64,000 nucleotides of DNA from Thalassospira alkalitolerans (lineage in GTDB: Bacteria; Pseudomonadota; Alphaproteobacteria; Rhodospirillales; Thalassospiraceae): the NCBI RefSeq assembly GCF_002115745.1, contig NZ_JFKB01000010.1, forward strand, positions 62,001 to 126,000, written 5' to 3'. Shown piece by piece: positions 53,600-62,305 of the stretch (its first letter is position 1; each line of letters begins with the position of its first letter). The position numbers and the translations under genes are program-made. The notes beneath the pieces are model-generated. The model was not told the origin of the DNA, did no database searches, and worked only from the letters and a program-made list of their open reading frames with translations.

Positions 53600-54280
53600 A
53601 TGAAATCAACTGCGAATATCATGGTCCTTCTGGTCGAGGACAATATGGATATTGCCGGTACGATCAGTGATTATCTATCCCTTGAAGGAATTGAATGTGA
53701 TCACGCCTATGATGGGGAAACCGGCTTTAACCGTGCCTTGACCGGGGAATATGATGTCATCCTGCTTGACGTCATGTTGCCGTTTCGCGATGGCATAAGC
53801 ATCTGCAACGCGCTGCGCAGCGAAGGCATCGACACCCCAATTCTAATGTTGACCGCGCGCGATACACTGGCCGACAAGCTCGAAGGTTTCAGTGCCGGGG
53901 CCGATGATTATCTGGTCAAACCCTTTGCCCTTGAAGAACTTTTGATGCGTACGCGCGTTTTATCACGCCGACGCAGCGGCGAAATCAGGCGGTTCTCACT
54001 CGGCGATCTGGTCGTTGATTTTGAAAATCGCCATGTTGAACGATCCGGTCGAGCAATCAATCTGTCGCCGACCGGCTGGACCATCCTTGAAGTTCTGGCC
54101 CAGAACAGTCCACACATTGTGACCCGTTCCCGACTAAGCATGGCCTTATGGCAAGGCGACCCGCCCGATACCAATGCGTTGAAAACACATCTTTACAAAT
54201 TGCGGATGCGCATCGACAAACCGTTCAATCAGCACCTGATCCACACCGTCGCCGGTCAGGGCGTGGCCCTTCGCGAGTAA
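53600..54280 (+). CDS. OmpR-family response regulator
   Basis: A 226-residue regulator: receiver domain (residues 8-120; E13/D14, phosphoacceptor D57 in LLDVMLPF, Lys in LVKPFA) and a winged-helix DNA-binding domain (about 130-225) with ALWQGDPPDTNALKTHLYKL. It starts 36 bases after the MobA-like gene and 5 bases before the sensor kinase, so it could be read from the ior operon or a promoter inside that gap. Its targets are unknown. Confidence 0.92.
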   Translation: MKSTANIMVLLVEDNMDIAGTISDYLSLEGIECDHAYDGETGFNRALTGEYDVILLDVMLPFRDGISICNALRSEGIDTPILMLTARDTLADKLEGFSAGADDYLVKPFALEELLMRTRVLSRRRSGEIRRFSLGDLVVDFENRHVERSGRAINLSPTGWTILEVLAQNSPHIVTRSRLSMALWQGDPPDTNALKTHLYKLRMRIDKPFNQHLIHTVAGQGVALRE

Positions 54281-54285
54281 TTGAT

Positions 54286-55584
54286 ATGCATGCCTGTGCA
54301 CCAATCCAGAAAACCTTTTCCCGTTTTGTGCGGAATTACGTTTTGCTGGCACTTGTCATTACGCTGGTGATCTATACCGGGATCGTCAATTTCTACATGC
54401 TGTATGGCAAATGGATGATCGCCGCATTCCAGTTAGAGGTCATCGCCGAACAATATGATGAATTGCGCAGCGCCAACCCAAACGCGCCCCTGCCCAACGG
54501 TTTCAATATCCAGACCTTTACAAGCTATAATGCTTTGCCGGAATTGCTGCGCGAACATTTCACGCCGGACGATATCGAACCGGGTGAACTTTTCTACCTC
54601 AACACCGATAAATATGCTGACCTAAAAGCCCCGGAAAATCCGATATTTCTGGTTTTTCCACATACTCTGAAAGACGGTAAACAGATCCTTTTATTGCAGA
54701 CCTATCACGCCCGCGACGAAGATAGCATCTACTTTAAACGGCTTCGAAAACTGGCATTTTTGACCATTCCGTTTGCGATTGGCGTCGTTGTGATCTTTGC
54801 CTATTTCTTGTGGTTAATCGGCAAGCGATTAACACAGCCATCCGAAAAACTTCAAGGCTGGGCCAAAACATTATCAACCAAAAACCTGCATGAACCCGTA
54901 CCCGACTTTGGCTTTACCGAGTTAAACGACGTAGCAAGTGAACTGCATCAATCGCTGGTTCGGGTGGATAAATTCGTAACCCGTGAACACGAATTCCTGC
55001 GTCAGGCCAGCCACGAATTGCGCACACCTGTCACCATCGTCAGTGGCAATGTTGAATTGCTTGATAAGACACCACTCAATGAAATTCAGGTTCGATTGGC
55101 CGCACGCATAAAACGCGCCAACCGCAATATGCAGCAATTGATTGAAACGCTTCTGTGGCTGGGCCGCGAAGCCGCCCCCAATGGCCACCATGAAAAGATC
55201 GATTACCCATCCTTTGTCCGCGAGGCAATTGTCGATCTTGCCTATCTGACAGATGGCAAGAACCTGAGCTGTGAATTCAATACCGATGATGACAGCGGCG
55301 AAATCACGGCGTCATCCGCTGCCCTGATGATTGTGGTGTCGAACCTGATCCGCAATGCATTCGAACACACCCCAAAGGGTCAGGTGACAGTCACCCTTAA
55401 AGCCAACAAACTGATTGTCGAAAACAACCTGATGACCTGTGCGGGTGACTGTATCCGTGATCAGGGCGAAGGCATTGGCCTTCATCTTGTGCGCAGGATT
55501 TGTAATCGCTGCAACTGGACGTGTGAAACAACCATCCTGTCATCGGGCGGTATGCGCGCGACCTTTACACTTTCTGCCGCCTGA
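54286..55584 (+). CDS. Sensor histidine kinase with degenerate ATP-binding region
   Basis: A 432-residue membrane kinase: first helix (about 17-40), periplasmic domain (about 41-155), second helix (about 160-182), HAMP-like linker and HisKA with H243 (QASHELRTPV). The N box NLIRNAFEHT is present, but the usual DxGxGI G1 box is replaced by LIVENNLM and only GEGIGLHLV remains as G2, followed by a Cys-rich stretch (ICNRCNWTCE). It still looks like a family with a shortened lid. ATG 54286 lies 5 bases after the response regulator stop. Confidence 0.88.
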   Translation: MHACAPIQKTFSRFVRNYVLLALVITLVIYTGIVNFYMLYGKWMIAAFQLEVIAEQYDELRSANPNAPLPNGFNIQTFTSYNALPELLREHFTPDDIEPGELFYLNTDKYADLKAPENPIFLVFPHTLKDGKQILLLQTYHARDEDSIYFKRLRKLAFLTIPFAIGVVVIFAYFLWLIGKRLTQPSEKLQGWAKTLSTKNLHEPVPDFGFTELNDVASELHQSLVRVDKFVTREHEFLRQASHELRTPVTIVSGNVELLDKTPLNEIQVRLAARIKRANRNMQQLIETLLWLGREAAPNGHHEKIDYPSFVREAIVDLAYLTDGKNLSCEFNTDDDSGEITASSAALMIVVSNLIRNAFEHTPKGQVTVTLKANKLIVENNLMTCAGDCIRDQGEGIGLHLVRRICNRCNWTCETTILSSGGMRATFTLSAA

Positions 55585-55596
55585 TAGCTGCACGCC

Positions 55597-56817
55597 CTAT
55601 GGCCGAAGCAATCGGGCCGCTGGATATTCAAAGGTGACCTTGCCATCTTTCATGCCCCAGATCGGGCGGGCAATTTCCGAAACAACCTGTGCCCTATTCG
55701 ATGCCGGCAAGGCAATAAACGTCGCCGCCCCGCCAACCGTGATTGCGTTTGAACGTCCCAGAAGCTTGGCCGGATGATCGGTAACCATGGCAAAGCACAT
55801 TTCAAGTTCTTCAATCGTGCTAAGCTGGCTGACATTGGCATAAAGATTTGCCATCCGCGATAACGAACAATCACCGAATGGTGTGAACGGGTTCAGCACA
55901 TTATTGGTCGCAATCGTGCAACATACCCCGGCATGGGCAAGACGATGGGCCGGGGCCACACCACGCGGAATTGAATGTTCGCAATCACGCCCGGTCAGGA
56001 AAAGGTCGGTGGACGGCAACACCGTCAAACCGATCCCGGCCTGCTGCATCAGGGCCGTGGTATCCACCAGTTGATCCTTTGGCAAAACTGACAGCTTCGT
56101 CACATGCCCGATCATCACCCGCCCCTGCCAATCAAAGGCAATCGTCTGGCGCGCGACTTCGTCCAAATGCCGCCAGGTCGGATCAAGATCAAAATCCAGA
56201 TGGAAATCAAGATCGACATCATAATCACGCGCCATTTCAAACAAGCGCTTAATCTGTCCAACCGGGTCTGTATCCATATAAGGGCATCCGCCCAAAAGAT
56301 CGGCCCCGCTGTCAAGCGCCTCTCGCAGAAGCTCTTCGGTTCCCGGATAGTTCAAAAGTCCTTCCTGCGGAAAGACGCAAATCTCGATATCCATTGCCCA
56401 GGCATAATCGCGTTTCAGGCGCTTGATCGCCCGGAACCCGGCAAGACCGATGCCTGGATCAATTTCAACATGGGTGCGGATCGCGTTCGTACCCTGTGTG
56501 ATAGCTTTTTCAATGACCTTCGCCCCACGGGCATAAACGTCATCCTCGGTAAAGCCGCTTTTGGCCTTGGCAACCGCACTGATCGCCCCCTGTAACGTGC
56601 CACTTTCATTTTTGGCACGATCCAGAATGCAGGCTTTATCAAGATGCAGATGACTTTCAACAAACCCGCCGGTCACAAGGTTCCCACCGGCATCAAAGGA
56701 TGGTGCATCGCTTGTAATCAAACGCGCAATATCAACGACCATTCCGCCGCTTACCGCAATATCAACAAGACCATCCTCGCCATTAAGACAGGCGCTCCGC
56801 ACCACATAATCAAACAT
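55597..56817 (-). CDS. Cytosine deaminase-like amidohydrolase with altered catalytic residues
   Basis: A 406-residue amidohydrolase. Metal ligands HLHLDK (near residue 58), a His in DFHLDFDLD (near 215) and His in MIGHVTKL (near 246) are kept. Compared with E. coli cytosine deaminase, the acid-base Glu after the third His is Phe (HLDF) and the catalytic/metal Asp of HDDVFDP is Asn (TNNVLNPFTPFGD). Activity may therefore differ from deamination. It is divergent from the NTF2-like gene with repeated GntR-type operators between them. Confidence 0.85.
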   Translation of the reverse strand: MFDYVVRSACLNGEDGLVDIAVSGGMVVDIARLITSDAPSFDAGGNLVTGGFVESHLHLDKACILDRAKNESGTLQGAISAVAKAKSGFTEDDVYARGAKVIEKAITQGTNAIRTHVEIDPGIGLAGFRAIKRLKRDYAWAMDIEICVFPQEGLLNYPGTEELLREALDSGADLLGGCPYMDTDPVGQIKRLFEMARDYDVDLDFHLDFDLDPTWRHLDEVARQTIAFDWQGRVMIGHVTKLSVLPKDQLVDTTALMQQAGIGLTVLPSTDLFLTGRDCEHSIPRGVAPAHRLAHAGVCCTIATNNVLNPFTPFGDCSLSRMANLYANVSQLSTIEELEMCFAMVTDHPAKLLGRSNAITVGGAATFIALPASNRAQVVSEIARPIWGMKDGKVTFEYPAARLLRP

Positions 56818-56963
56818 GTTCGCCGATCACCTTTTCATTTTTGGACTGAATTCGCCGTTGATCAACAACGCAAGCTTTATGCCACCATCCTGAATTGTGT
56901 GAATTCAACATGTTACGTGATTACCCTTTAAGACTCTTACGACATTTCCTTAATGTCTGCGCA

Positions 56964-57047
56964 AATTGCATGCAATTATTGCATAAAATTTACGCATGCA
57001 ATAATTCTGCTGCCGTAATATGCTGATCACAGATCAATTGCATGAAT
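56964..57047. promoter_or_regulatory. GntR-type operator cluster (TTGCATGCAA)
   Basis: AATTGCATGCAATT (56964-56977) is a perfect 14-base palindrome. Related copies are ACGCATGCAAT (56992-57002) and ATTGCATGAAT (57037-57047). All lie in the divergent region between the amidohydrolase and the NTF2-like gene. The same core recurs upstream of the gntR gene at 58265. Confidence 0.7.
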
Positions 57048-57058
57048 GAGGACGCCAA

Positions 57059-57460
57059 ATGACCGACACGCTGTCACCTGATGCACAGATTGTGCGCGAT
57101 TTTCTTGATGCATCGATGAAGCCCGATCCGGTCAAGGCGGCGACCTATATGTCGGACGATGTCGTGATCACCTTTACCGACGGTGCCAAATACGATCATC
57201 CATCGGGCACGACGGCGTTTAACGCTGCCCGCTATAAGTGGGTGAAAAAGAAGTTCGGGCAGTTTGACGTCGCACCGGGCAAAGACGAAACCGTGGTTTA
57301 CAGCGTCGGTACACTTTATGGCGAATGGCCGGATGGCACATCCTTCGAAGGCAATCGTTACGTCGATCGTTTTGTCATTCGCAATGGCAAGATCATCAAA
57401 ATGGATGTCTGGAATGAAAGCGCAGAACGCATTCTGGTCCGCCAGGGCATCAGGGCCTGA
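57059..57460 (+). CDS. NTF2-like (SnoaL-type) small protein
   Basis: A 133-residue single-domain protein of the NTF2-like cone fold: IVRDFLDASMKPDPVKAATY, DVVITFTDGAKYDHPSG, GTLYGEWPDGTSFEGNRYVD and VIRNGKIIKMDVWNE. Members act as isomerases, dehydratases, hydrolases or binding modules. A GAGGACGCC region precedes the ATG. It is controlled by the same operators as the amidohydrolase. The reaction is unknown. Confidence 0.88.
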   Translation: MTDTLSPDAQIVRDFLDASMKPDPVKAATYMSDDVVITFTDGAKYDHPSGTTAFNAARYKWVKKKFGQFDVAPGKDETVVYSVGTLYGEWPDGTSFEGNRYVDRFVIRNGKIIKMDVWNESAERILVRQGIRA

Positions 57461-57506
57461 TCGATTTCTCCGCCTTTTCCGGCGGGAAAATCACCCGCCT
57501 GGCGGC

Positions 57507-58220
57507 TTAATCCCGACTTTCACGCACCTGCCGTGCATAGGGTTCAAGCGCATCAAGATAAACCAACGGACCGGCTTCTTTTTGCGTAATCAGCGCCCGG
57601 TCAGCGACCGCCGTCAGGTGCGAACGCATCAAATCACGTGCCTTTTCCTCGTCCGCATTGGCAAGGGCATCTATAATCTGGCGGTGTTCCGAAATACCGC
57701 AATTGGACGAATGCGGACGGGCATACAGCGACAATGTCAGGCCGCAGCGATAACCAATCTCTTCGACATAGCGCAACAAAACCGGGCTTCCGGTCAACTT
57801 GGCAAGAAGAATATGGAACTCGGTCGCAAGCCGGATGGAAATTGGCTCGGACGCGTGTTCGGCTTCGACTTCCTTGGCAAGATGGGCTTCAAGCTCGGCC
57901 AGTTTTTCCAGCGTCATATCCTTGATCACACGACTGATCACAAGGTCTTCTATCTGGGTGCGCAGCTCGAAAACATCACGGGCTTCTTCAAGGCTTGGCT
58001 TGGCAACCATCGCCCCGCGATTGCGACGAAGCTCCACCAGTCCTTCGGCGGCAAGCCGTTCAAGCGCCTGCCGGATCAGGGTGCGGCTTACACCGAACCG
58101 TTCACCAAGGGAATCTTCGGGCAATTTCATACCGGGCAGCAAAACACGTTCCAGAATGGCCGATCGCAATGCCGAACAGATCAATTCATTGCGGTGTTTT
58201 GCTTTATCAGAAGCCTTCAT
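57507..58220 (-). CDS. GntR-family regulator (FCD subfamily)
   Basis: A 237-residue regulator with an N-terminal winged helix-turn-helix (LPEDSLGERFGVSRTLIRQA, about residues 35-54) and a C-terminal FCD ligand domain with metal-binding His/Asp positions (ATEFHILLAKLTGSP, SEHRQIIDAL). The ATG at 58220 is chosen; a longer reading would run over the operator at 58265. Two operator sets with one core (TTGCATGCAA) flank it, so it probably controls itself, the amidohydrolase, the NTF2-like gene and the GGT-like gene. Confidence 0.9.
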   Translation of the reverse strand: MKASDKAKHRNELICSALRSAILERVLLPGMKLPEDSLGERFGVSRTLIRQALERLAAEGLVELRRNRGAMVAKPSLEEARDVFELRTQIEDLVISRVIKDMTLEKLAELEAHLAKEVEAEHASEPISIRLATEFHILLAKLTGSPVLLRYVEEIGYRCGLTLSLYARPHSSNCGISEHRQIIDALANADEEKARDLMRSHLTAVADRALITQKEAGPLVYLDALEPYARQVRESRD

Positions 58221-58264
58221 AAGATCCCGGCGACAATGATGACAGGTACAAACCTGTATAATCG

Positions 58265-58276
58265 ACTGCATGCAAT
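58265..58276. promoter_or_regulatory. GntR-type operator between gntR and GGT-like gene
   Basis: ACTGCATGCAAT matches the perfect site at 56965-56976 in 11 of 12 bases. It lies 45 bases before gntR and 56 bases before the GGT-like gene, so it can act on both. Confidence 0.65.
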
Positions 58277-58331
58277 TTTGCCATCGGTGATCCACGCAAT
58301 CTGATCGTTCATTTCAACACAACCAACCACC

Positions 58332-59936
58332 ATGAAAGATGCCGATATGAGTACCGCAACCAATCCCCTTACCTGTCGCGCGATGGTCACCAGCCCAAGT
58401 GTTGCCGCAAGCGAAGCCGGGGCACAGGTACTGCGTGATGGTGGCACGGCGATTGAGGCCGTTGTTGCCACCGCATCTGTTTTGGCGGTGACCTATCCGC
58501 ATTTTTGTGGCATTGGCGGCGATGCGGTCTGGATGGTGGCAGACCAAACTGGCAAGGTTTCTTCGTTTCTTGGTATCGGCCAAGCCGCACTTGGCGCCAC
58601 ATCCGATATCAACACACCCATTCCATTGCGCGGACCGGCATCAACCCTGACCACGGCCTGCACGGTTGATAGCTGGCAACACGCCCTTGATCATTCCGCC
58701 CGTCACTGGGGCGGCACGCGCAAGCTTGGCGATCTGATCGAACCGGCAATTGCCTTGGCCGAGAACGGTTTCCCCGTCAGCCCGTCGCAATGCTTCTGGC
58801 TGAATTTCAGAAAAGACGATTATCAAGACTGGCCGGGATTTGCTGATATCTTTGCCCCGAACGGGCGGGCGCCCAAAGCCGGAGAAATCTTTGTTCAGCC
58901 GCAACTGGCCGAAAGCCTGAAACTGATCGCAAAAAATGGCGCACGCGATTTTTACGAGGGCAAACTGGCTCGCAAGATTGCCAAGGGGTTGGCAGATGCC
59001 GGTTCTCCGATCCGGGCACGTGATCTGGAACTGACCAGCACCCGCACGGCCGATGCTGTCTCGCTTGAATATGGCGATATTACCCTGTATGCACCGCCTG
59101 CCCCCACTCAGGGATTAGCCACCTTGATGACCATGGGCATCCTGCGTGAAATGGGAACCAAGGATTGGGATGAAAGCAATGCCGATCATTTTCATCTGGT
59201 CGTCGAAGCCATCAAGCGTGCATTTCTTGAACGTGACCGCATAGGCGACCCGGACGATACCGATGCCGATTTCAGCGACATCCTGGCAATCGAAACCCTG
59301 CGCAAGAATGCGGCCGATATCGCAATGGATCACGCAATGGAATGGCCGCATCCGTTCCGCCACGGCGATACGGTTTTCCTTGCAGCAACCGATGCACAGG
59401 GCAATTGCGCCAGTGTTTTGCAAAGTACGTATTTCGATTGGGGCAGCGGAGTTGTCGCGGGTGACACCGGCATTGTCTGGCAAAACCGTGGTGCCGCATT
59501 CAGTACGGCTGAAGGTCACCCAAACCAACTAAAACCGGGCAAAAGGCCGTTCTATACTTTGAACCCAGGATTGGCGTTACGAGATGGCAAGCCCTGCCTG
59601 CTTTACGGCACCCAAGGTGCCGATGGCCAGCCACAAACTTTGGCAATGCTGCTGACCCGGATGATCGATTTCAACCTGTCTCCGGCGGAGGCCCTTGCCC
59701 GCCCGCGCTTCCTTTTGGGCAAGACATTTTCTGATTCCCGCGACAGCCTAAAACTTGAAGCCGATGCCGAACCGGCCGTCTTTGCCGAACTGGTCAAACG
59801 GGGACATATCCTGCGCGAGATCGAGCCCCAAAGCGCCCTTGCCGGGCAGGCAGGTATCATCCGCATCGCACCGGACGGATCTGTCGATGGGGCCCATGAT
59901 TCACGCAGCGACGGGGCCGCCATTGGCATCACTTAG
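58332..59936 (+). CDS. Gamma-glutamyltransferase-family (Ntn) hydrolase
   Basis: A 534-residue precursor of the autocleaving gamma-glutamyltransferase family. Motifs are CGIGGDAVWMV near residue 60, the likely nucleophile T347 in HGDTVFLAATD where the chain would be cut, and GSGVVAGDTGIVWQNRGAAF. There is no signal peptide, so it should be cytoplasmic. The GDTV form is closer to GGT-like amidases such as oxamate amidohydrolase (HpxW) than to classical GGT. Start may be ATG 58332 or 58347. It sits in the GntR-controlled cluster with an amidohydrolase. Confidence 0.85.
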   Translation: MKDADMSTATNPLTCRAMVTSPSVAASEAGAQVLRDGGTAIEAVVATASVLAVTYPHFCGIGGDAVWMVADQTGKVSSFLGIGQAALGATSDINTPIPLRGPASTLTTACTVDSWQHALDHSARHWGGTRKLGDLIEPAIALAENGFPVSPSQCFWLNFRKDDYQDWPGFADIFAPNGRAPKAGEIFVQPQLAESLKLIAKNGARDFYEGKLARKIAKGLADAGSPIRARDLELTSTRTADAVSLEYGDITLYAPPAPTQGLATLMTMGILREMGTKDWDESNADHFHLVVEAIKRAFLERDRIGDPDDTDADFSDILAIETLRKNAADIAMDHAMEWPHPFRHGDTVFLAATDAQGNCASVLQSTYFDWGSGVVAGDTGIVWQNRGAAFSTAEGHPNQLKPGKRPFYTLNPGLALRDGKPCLLYGTQGADGQPQTLAMLLTRMIDFNLSPAEALARPRFLLGKTFSDSRDSLKLEADAEPAVFAELVKRGHILREIEPQSALAGQAGIIRIAPDGSVDGAHDSRSDGAAIGIT

Positions 59937-60107
59937 GGCAACCAACCTTCCATAGAACACCATATAAATAGCCTGCCACAGATTTTTTGACGGTGGGTTT
60001 TGCTGTTGTTTCAATGATTTCGCATGCGAATGCCGCAAATTGCCCCCTCTGATGGCGGAGACAGTATAAATTTACCCTCGACTCTTGAAAAAGACTCCGG
60101 TAGCGTA

Positions 60108-60125
60108 TGGTTAATCGATTAACCA
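60108..60125. promoter_or_regulatory. LacI-family operator upstream of the lacI-headed ABC operon
   Basis: TGGTTAATCGATTAACCA is a perfect 18-base palindrome with a central CG, the symmetry bound by LacI-family repressors. It lies 36-52 bases before the LacI gene, so autoregulation of the whole operon is likely. Confidence 0.8.
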
Positions 60126-60143
60126 GATAATCAATATCATCAG

Positions 60144-61262
60144 ATGCATCAACAAGGTGCATTGGCGGGGATTGAAGTGGCCGCATCGCGCACCAGACCA
60201 AATATGAGCAAGATCGCTAGCGCCCTTGGGGTGTCTTCGGCAACGGTGTCAAATGCACTGTCTGGCAAGGGGCGGGTATCGGCCGAACTGGTCGAAAAAA
60301 TCAGAAAAAAGGCCGACGAACTTGGTTATGTCCCCAGCAGTGCCGGACGCGCGCTCCGCACGGGCCGGTCAAATGTTTTGGGTCTTGTCCTTCCCGATAT
60401 TTCAAATCCCCTGTTTCCACAGATTGCCCAAGCCATGGAAGCCGCCGCATCAAACGCCGGATATGGCATTCTGATTGCCGATTCACGCGGTGATGTTACC
60501 ACCCAGACACAGGCGATCAGTCGCCTGATCGAACGCGGTGTTGATGGCCTTGTTGTTATTCCGCGCCGCGGCACCCGCATCGGTGATATTGGCTGCCCGG
60601 TCGCAATGGTTGATACACCGTCAACTCCGGGCAATACGGTTTCGGCCGATCACTGGGAAGGCGGGGCAAAAGTTGCCCGCCATCTGGTCGATTTGGGCCA
60701 CAAAAACTTTCTTTTGGTCGGGTATGACCCGGCATCAAATGTGCAAAATGACCGTATCGGCGGCATGAAATCGGCATTTGACCGGGGCATCAAATACGAC
60801 ACGATCTGGCTGGAAACACTTTTGCGCGAACGCGGCGAGCAAACGTCGCTTGGCCTGATTGACCGTGTCCGTGACGGGGTCACGGCAATTTCCGCCGTTT
60901 CAGATTTACATGCGCTTCGCGTTTTGACCGAACTGCAAACCGCCGGGATCAAGGTCCCGCAACAAGTTAGTGTAACAGGCTTTGACGATCTGATTTTCTC
61001 GCCCGTGGTTACGCCTTCGCTGACCACGGTGCATATGGATATGGCCCGGATTGCCGAACTGGCGATTGCCGCTCTTGTGCGTGAAATCGAACACAGCAAA
61101 TCCGAACCGAATGCCAATACATCCCAAAAACAAAACGGCAAGGCGGCCAAACAAACCGTCACAGCCGAGCCGTCCAAGGTTTCGATGGAATTAATGGTTC
61201 GTGCCTCAAGCGGACCGATAATTCTGCCTGATACACCCATATTAAATGGAAAGACGCTGTAA
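60144..61262 (+). CDS. LacI-family regulator, first gene of an ABC transporter operon
   Basis: A LacI regulator of up to 372 residues: helix-turn-helix MSKIASALGVSSATVSNALS (21-40) and a ligand domain (about 77-350) with VLPDISNPLFPQIAQ, LVGYDPASN and VSVTGFDDLIFSP. The C-terminus has an extra Lys/Gln-rich insert (KSEPNANTSQKQNGKAAK, about 325-342). The start is uncertain: ATG 60144 has no ribosome site; GTG 60177 has GGCGGGG 6 bases upstream. The stop overlaps the binding-protein start (TAATG), so it is cotranscribed with the transporter it likely controls. Confidence 0.9.
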   Translation: MHQQGALAGIEVAASRTRPNMSKIASALGVSSATVSNALSGKGRVSAELVEKIRKKADELGYVPSSAGRALRTGRSNVLGLVLPDISNPLFPQIAQAMEAAASNAGYGILIADSRGDVTTQTQAISRLIERGVDGLVVIPRRGTRIGDIGCPVAMVDTPSTPGNTVSADHWEGGAKVARHLVDLGHKNFLLVGYDPASNVQNDRIGGMKSAFDRGIKYDTIWLETLLRERGEQTSLGLIDRVRDGVTAISAVSDLHALRVLTELQTAGIKVPQQVSVTGFDDLIFSPVVTPSLTTVHMDMARIAELAIAALVREIEHSKSEPNANTSQKQNGKAAKQTVTAEPSKVSMELMVRASSGPIILPDTPILNGKTL

Positions 61263-62287
61263 TGCCGATGAAAAAACTGCTTGTGGCTTCTGCTGCCCTT
61301 TTGCTGTCCGTAGGTGCCGCAAAGGCCGAGGAAAAAACCCTGACCATCTCGGTTTATGGTTTCGCACAGGATGCCTTCAAAAAATTCCTGTATGAGCCGT
61401 TCGAAGAAAAATGTGGTTGTGAACTGGTTGTTGAAACCGGCAACTCGGTCGAACGTCTGGCCAAAATCGAAGCCAACAAAGACGCCCCGGTTATCGATCT
61501 TGCCGTGATCTCGATGCGTGATGCGCTGGCTGCGGCCAATAAAGGCCTGACCGACAAGGTCGACACCGCAAAACTTTCGAACTTTGCCAAACTTTACGAC
61601 ATTGCCAAAGATCCGAATGGCGATGGCATGAGCGTCGGTTACACCTTCTATGCCAGTTCGATCGCTTATCGTTCGGACAAGATGAAAGTCGATAGCTGGG
61701 CCGATCTTTTGGCCGATGGCGTTGTTGATCATGTCGCCCTGCCAAATGTCACCACCACCCAAGGCCCGCTGACCCTTTATATGCTGGGCAAGGCACTGGG
61801 AGATGAAGATGCATCGCTAAAAACCCCGATTGCGGCTGTCGGTGCGAAAAAGGACGAGATTGTTACCTTCTATGTACGGTCCTCGCAACTGGTTCAACTC
61901 ATGCAGCAGGAAGAAATCTGGGCGGCACCAATTGGCCGTTTTGCATGGTCGGGCTTCTCGAAAATGGACCTGCCGATCAAATGGGCAACCCCAAAAGAAG
62001 GCCAGTCGGGCGGCATGAATGTCATGGTCCTGACCAAAGGCAGCAAGAACCGCGACCTTGCGCTTGAATTCATGGATTTCTGGCTGTCGACCGAAACCCA
62101 GACCACTTTGGCTGAGAACCTTGTCGATAGCCCGGCCAACAAAGACGTCAAGGTTTCCGACGAAATTGCTGAAAACCTGACTTATGGTGCGGATACGGTT
62201 GCCAACCTGCATCTTATCCCGTCACAGGTTGCCATCGATAATCAGGAAACCTGGCTGTCGGAATGGAACAACAAGGTCGGTCAGTAA
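61262..62287 (+). CDS. ABC transporter periplasmic binding protein (PotD/spermidine-putrescine type)
   Basis: A 341-residue exported protein with a Sec signal (residues 1-22, ending AAKAEE) and a type-2 binding fold: LTISVYGFAQDAFKKFLYEP, DLAVISMRDALAAANKG, YTFYASSIAYRSDK and a central WAAPIGRFAWSGF. It is related to polyamine/iron-type binding proteins, so the ligand could be an amine, amino acid derivative or other small polar compound. It overlaps the LacI stop and is followed by a hairpin before the permease. Confidence 0.88.
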   Translation: MPMKKLLVASAALLLSVGAAKAEEKTLTISVYGFAQDAFKKFLYEPFEEKCGCELVVETGNSVERLAKIEANKDAPVIDLAVISMRDALAAANKGLTDKVDTAKLSNFAKLYDIAKDPNGDGMSVGYTFYASSIAYRSDKMKVDSWADLLADGVVDHVALPNVTTTQGPLTLYMLGKALGDEDASLKTPIAAVGAKKDEIVTFYVRSSQLVQLMQQEEIWAAPIGRFAWSGFSKMDLPIKWATPKEGQSGGMNVMVLTKGSKNRDLALEFMDFWLSTETQTTLAENLVDSPANKDVKVSDEIAENLTYGADTVANLHLIPSQVAIDNQETWLSEWNNKVGQ

Positions 62288-62305
62288 CTATCTGCCGGAC
62301 GAATA

